Positions 5,841 through 6,963 of a DNA stretch of 6,963 nucleotides are shown here, piece after piece. Made by a program: the position numbers and the translations under genes. Numbering within the stretch: the stretch's first letter is position 1; every line of letters begins with the position of its first letter. Source of the DNA: Leptolyngbyaceae cyanobacterium CSSed165cm_216 (lineage in GTDB: Bacteria; Cyanobacteriota; Cyanobacteriia; Phormidesmidales; Phormidesmidaceae); contig SLIY01000291.1 of NCBI GenBank assembly GCA_007135385.1, positions 1 through 6,963 of the forward strand, written 5' to 3'. Under the pieces are notes generated by a model. That model worked only from the letters and a program-made list of their open reading frames with translations, was not told where the DNA came from and did no database searches.

Positions 5841-5874
5841 TTGCCGGGCCAACACTGTGATGGCCCGGAAGCAA
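5841..5874 (-). terminator. GC-rich hairpin between the two minus-strand genes
   Basis: CCGGGCCA (5844-5851) is the perfect reverse complement of TGGCCCGG (5861-5868), with a 9-base loop. Using the shifted register, TTGC (5841-5844) also pairs with GCAA (5871-5874) across a 3-base bulge. It is the strongest simple stem in the window. On the minus strand it lies after the transporter gene, as a terminator would, but the bases that follow are not a U tract. A terminator is the simplest reading; an RNA end-protecting hairpin or a leader element for the small gene is equally compatible. Confidence 0.45.
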
Positions 5875-5882
5875 GGCTGTGA

Positions 5883-5938
5883 TAGTGATAATCGGTCCGA
5901 TTGATTCGGATCAAGGATTCTGTTGATCCAGATCACTA
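5883..5938. other. Nested inverted repeats forming a three-way-junction candidate (possible structured RNA)
   Basis: TAGTGAT (5883-5889) is the perfect reverse complement of ATCACTA (5932-5938). Inside it sit two further perfect stems. AATCG (5890-5894) pairs with CGATT (5898-5902) around a GTC loop. GGATCAA (5908-5914) pairs with TTGATCC (5923-5929) around an 8-base loop. All three stems are mutually compatible and almost fill the 56 bases, giving a compact three-way junction with 5- and 2-base linkers. An alternative exists: TTGAT at 5901-5905 can pair with the same ATCAA (5910-5914) around TCGG, competing with both internal stems. No coding frame is supported here. Strand cannot be decided because the pairings are symmetric. 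It could be a small RNA, a 3' UTR element of the transporter transcript, a leader element, or a DNA dyad for a regulator. Confidence 0.4.
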
Positions 5939-5962
5939 CAGACCTACTGTCCCACCAGTCTG

Positions 5963-5994
5963 GTCTTGCCCCTCTTTTGTCTTGGCCCTCTTTT
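5963..5994. repeat. Two abutting 16 bp tandem repeats
   Basis: GTCTTGCCCCTCTTTT (5963-5978) is followed directly by GTCTTGGCCCTCTTTT (5979-5994); one base differs (5969 C, 5985 G). The odd palindrome ACCAGTCTGGT (5954-5964) abuts the left copy. The pair lies 31 bases beyond the transporter stop codon on the minus strand. It is pyrimidine-rich on the plus strand and purine-rich on the minus strand. A slippage duplication is the simplest origin; a repeated protein-binding site is possible. Confidence 0.9.
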
Positions 5995-6025
5995 CTGGTA
6001 TGTCGGCTAGACCAATGGGCTAGGG

Positions 6026-6928
6026 TTAGGGGCGGGTGGTATGATGCCAGGCGGTAGCCGAATAGAGGCCCAAAGCCAGCCAGATGCTGCTAAAGGTAAC
6101 GGCGTGGGTAGGGGTAAAGGGTTCGCCGTAGAGAAAAATGCCTAGCAGTAGGGCAATGGACGGAGCCAGGTACTGAAAGAAACCCAGGCTAGCTAGGGAT
6201 AGACGCTGGGCAGCGTTATTGAACCACAGCAGGGGGAGCGAGGTGGCTACCCCGGCTCCCATAAACAGTACCGTAATCGGCAAGGATTGGCCAAAGTGGC
6301 CGTTTCCGGTTACACCGAGATAGCTGACAAACAGCAGGGTTAATGGAGTAATTAATAAGGTTTCAACCGTTAGGCCTACCAAGGGGGCCACTGGCACTAC
6401 TTTGCGCACCAGACCGTAAACAGCAAAGGTCAGAGCCAGACCAAGGGCAATCCAGGGAACCTGGCCTAACTGCCAAATAAAGTAGCCCACACCCACAGCC
6501 GCAAGAGCAACGGCCAGTTGTTGCAACCGCTGCAGCCGCTCTTGCAGAAAGACAAACCCCAGCACTACACTCACCAGAGGATTGATGTAATAGCCCAGGC
6601 TGGCCTCTACGACGCGATCGCTGTTGATCCCATAAATGTATAGTCCCCAATTGAGGCTGAGCAAGCTAGCGGTCAGCAGCAGGGCCGCCACCGCCTGAGG
6701 GGACTGCAACAGGGCCAGCAGTGCCGGTAGTCGTCGCTGCGCCAGCAACATGGCACCAAGAAACACCGCTGACCAAATCATCCGATGGCTGAGCACCTCA
6801 ATGGCGGGGATTGCCCCAAACCACTTCCAGTAAATGGGCAAGATGCCCCAAGCGCCATAGGCCAATACCGCGTACAGCGGGCCTAAATTAGCCTCGGAGA
6901 TAGGGACAGACAATTTTGAAGGAGGCAA
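6026..6928 (-). CDS. rarD: RarD-type EamA/DMT-superfamily transporter
   Basis: The 300-residue integral membrane protein has the ten-helix, two-repeat layout of the drug/metabolite transporter superfamily. Motifs point to the RarD branch: YAVLAYGAWGILPIYWK (19-35), EVLSHRMIWS (44-53), SLNWGLYIYGINSDRVVEASLGYYINPL (91-118), FLQERL (127-132), YGLVRK (171-176), VETLLITP (188-195), and the second-half SLGFFQYLAPS (247-257) with YGEPF (267-271). The substrate of RarD proteins is not established; the name comes from an old chloramphenicol-related annotation. There is no ATG near the N-terminus. The frame opens after an in-frame TAA, and the only start that leaves the usual ten or so residues before the first helix is a TTG at 6928. 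It lacks a good ribosome binding site, so the exact start is uncertain. No truncation is seen. It runs toward the structured gap and the small unknown gene, and back to back with whatever lies right of the window. Confidence 0.92.
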   Translation of the reverse strand: MPPSKLSVPISEANLGPLYAVLAYGAWGILPIYWKWFGAIPAIEVLSHRMIWSAVFLGAMLLAQRRLPALLALLQSPQAVAALLLTASLLSLNWGLYIYGINSDRVVEASLGYYINPLVSVVLGFVFLQERLQRLQQLAVALAAVGVGYFIWQLGQVPWIALGLALTFAVYGLVRKVVPVAPLVGLTVETLLITPLTLLFVSYLGVTGNGHFGQSLPITVLFMGAGVATSLPLLWFNNAAQRLSLASLGFFQYLAPSIALLLGIFLYGEPFTPTHAVTFSSIWLALGLYSATAWHHTTRP

Positions 6929-6954
6929 GGCTTTACCGTAGAGTGGGCCGACTT

Positions 6955-6960
6955 ATTCTA
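6955..6960 (-). promoter_or_regulatory. Candidate -10 box for the transporter gene
   Basis: On the minus strand these bases read TAGAAT, five of six matches to TATAAT, 26 bases before the TTG at 6928. The matching -35 box would fall beyond the right end of the window, so it cannot be checked. If used, the leader would be only about 20 bases, consistent with the lack of a clear ribosome binding site. Confidence 0.3.
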
Positions 6961-6963
6961 AGC

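Larger units (their letters stand above)
107..6621. repeat. Dispersed HIP1 palindromes (GCGATCGC), eight copies
   Basis: The octamer GCGATCGC starts at 107, 375, 911, 1368, 2213, 2801, 3978 and 6614, about one per 870 bases. All copies lie inside coding sequence; none is in an intergenic gap. HIP1 is over-represented in many cyanobacterial genomes, so it supports the taxonomic call and suggests that both ends of the window belong to the same resident chromosome rather than to a recent import. Its function is not settled. The span given here covers the first to the last copy, not one continuous element. Confidence 0.95.

Noticed and set aside
6018..6032. GGGTTAGGG-like telomere or G-quadruplex motif
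   Set aside because: Only two short G runs are involved and the stretch spans the transporter stop codon; it is ordinary coding sequence.

Overview
The window reads as chromosomal core DNA of a moderately GC-rich cyanobacterium. Three things support this. It carries a chlorophyll synthase gene (chlG). It carries a Get3d-type ATPase with a C-terminal alpha-crystallin-like domain, which is typical of oxygenic phototrophs. It also contains eight copies of the octamer GCGATCGC (HIP1), at 107, 375, 911, 1368, 2213, 2801, 3978 and 6614, far above chance for 7 kb and a hallmark of many cyanobacterial genomes. I see no tRNA, rRNA, CRISPR array, transposase, phage gene or integration site.

Layout. 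The left part (64-2514, + strand) holds a DUF2862 small protein, the Get3d-like ATPase and chlG in the same orientation with short gaps of 56 and 85 bases. The middle (2703-5141, + strand) is a class A penicillin-binding protein with an excellent ribosome binding site, a stable UNCG-tetraloop hairpin in its leader and a long Ser/Gly then Pro/Ala-rich tail. Next (5223-5420, + strand) comes a single-span small membrane protein that I take to be the photosystem II assembly factor Psb35. The right part is on the minus strand: a small helical protein of unknown function (5598-5789) and a RarD-type EamA transporter (6026-6928). The gap between those two (5790-6025) is unusually structured: a GC-rich hairpin, a nested inverted-repeat set that folds as a three-way junction with a competing alternative pairing, and a perfect-spacing 2 x 16 bp tandem duplication.

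How the genes may fit together. ChlG attaches the phytyl or geranylgeranyl tail to chlorophyllide at the membrane. Psb35 is reported to stabilise the CP47 module and its high-light-inducible proteins. Get3-family proteins handle hydrophobic clients. The neighbourhood is therefore enriched for thylakoid pigment-protein biogenesis, interrupted by one peptidoglycan synthase. This is inference from proximity only. No obviously new multi-gene system is visible. The best leads are the Get3d P-loop, which lacks the Walker A lysine, and the structured intergenic region at 5841-5994.
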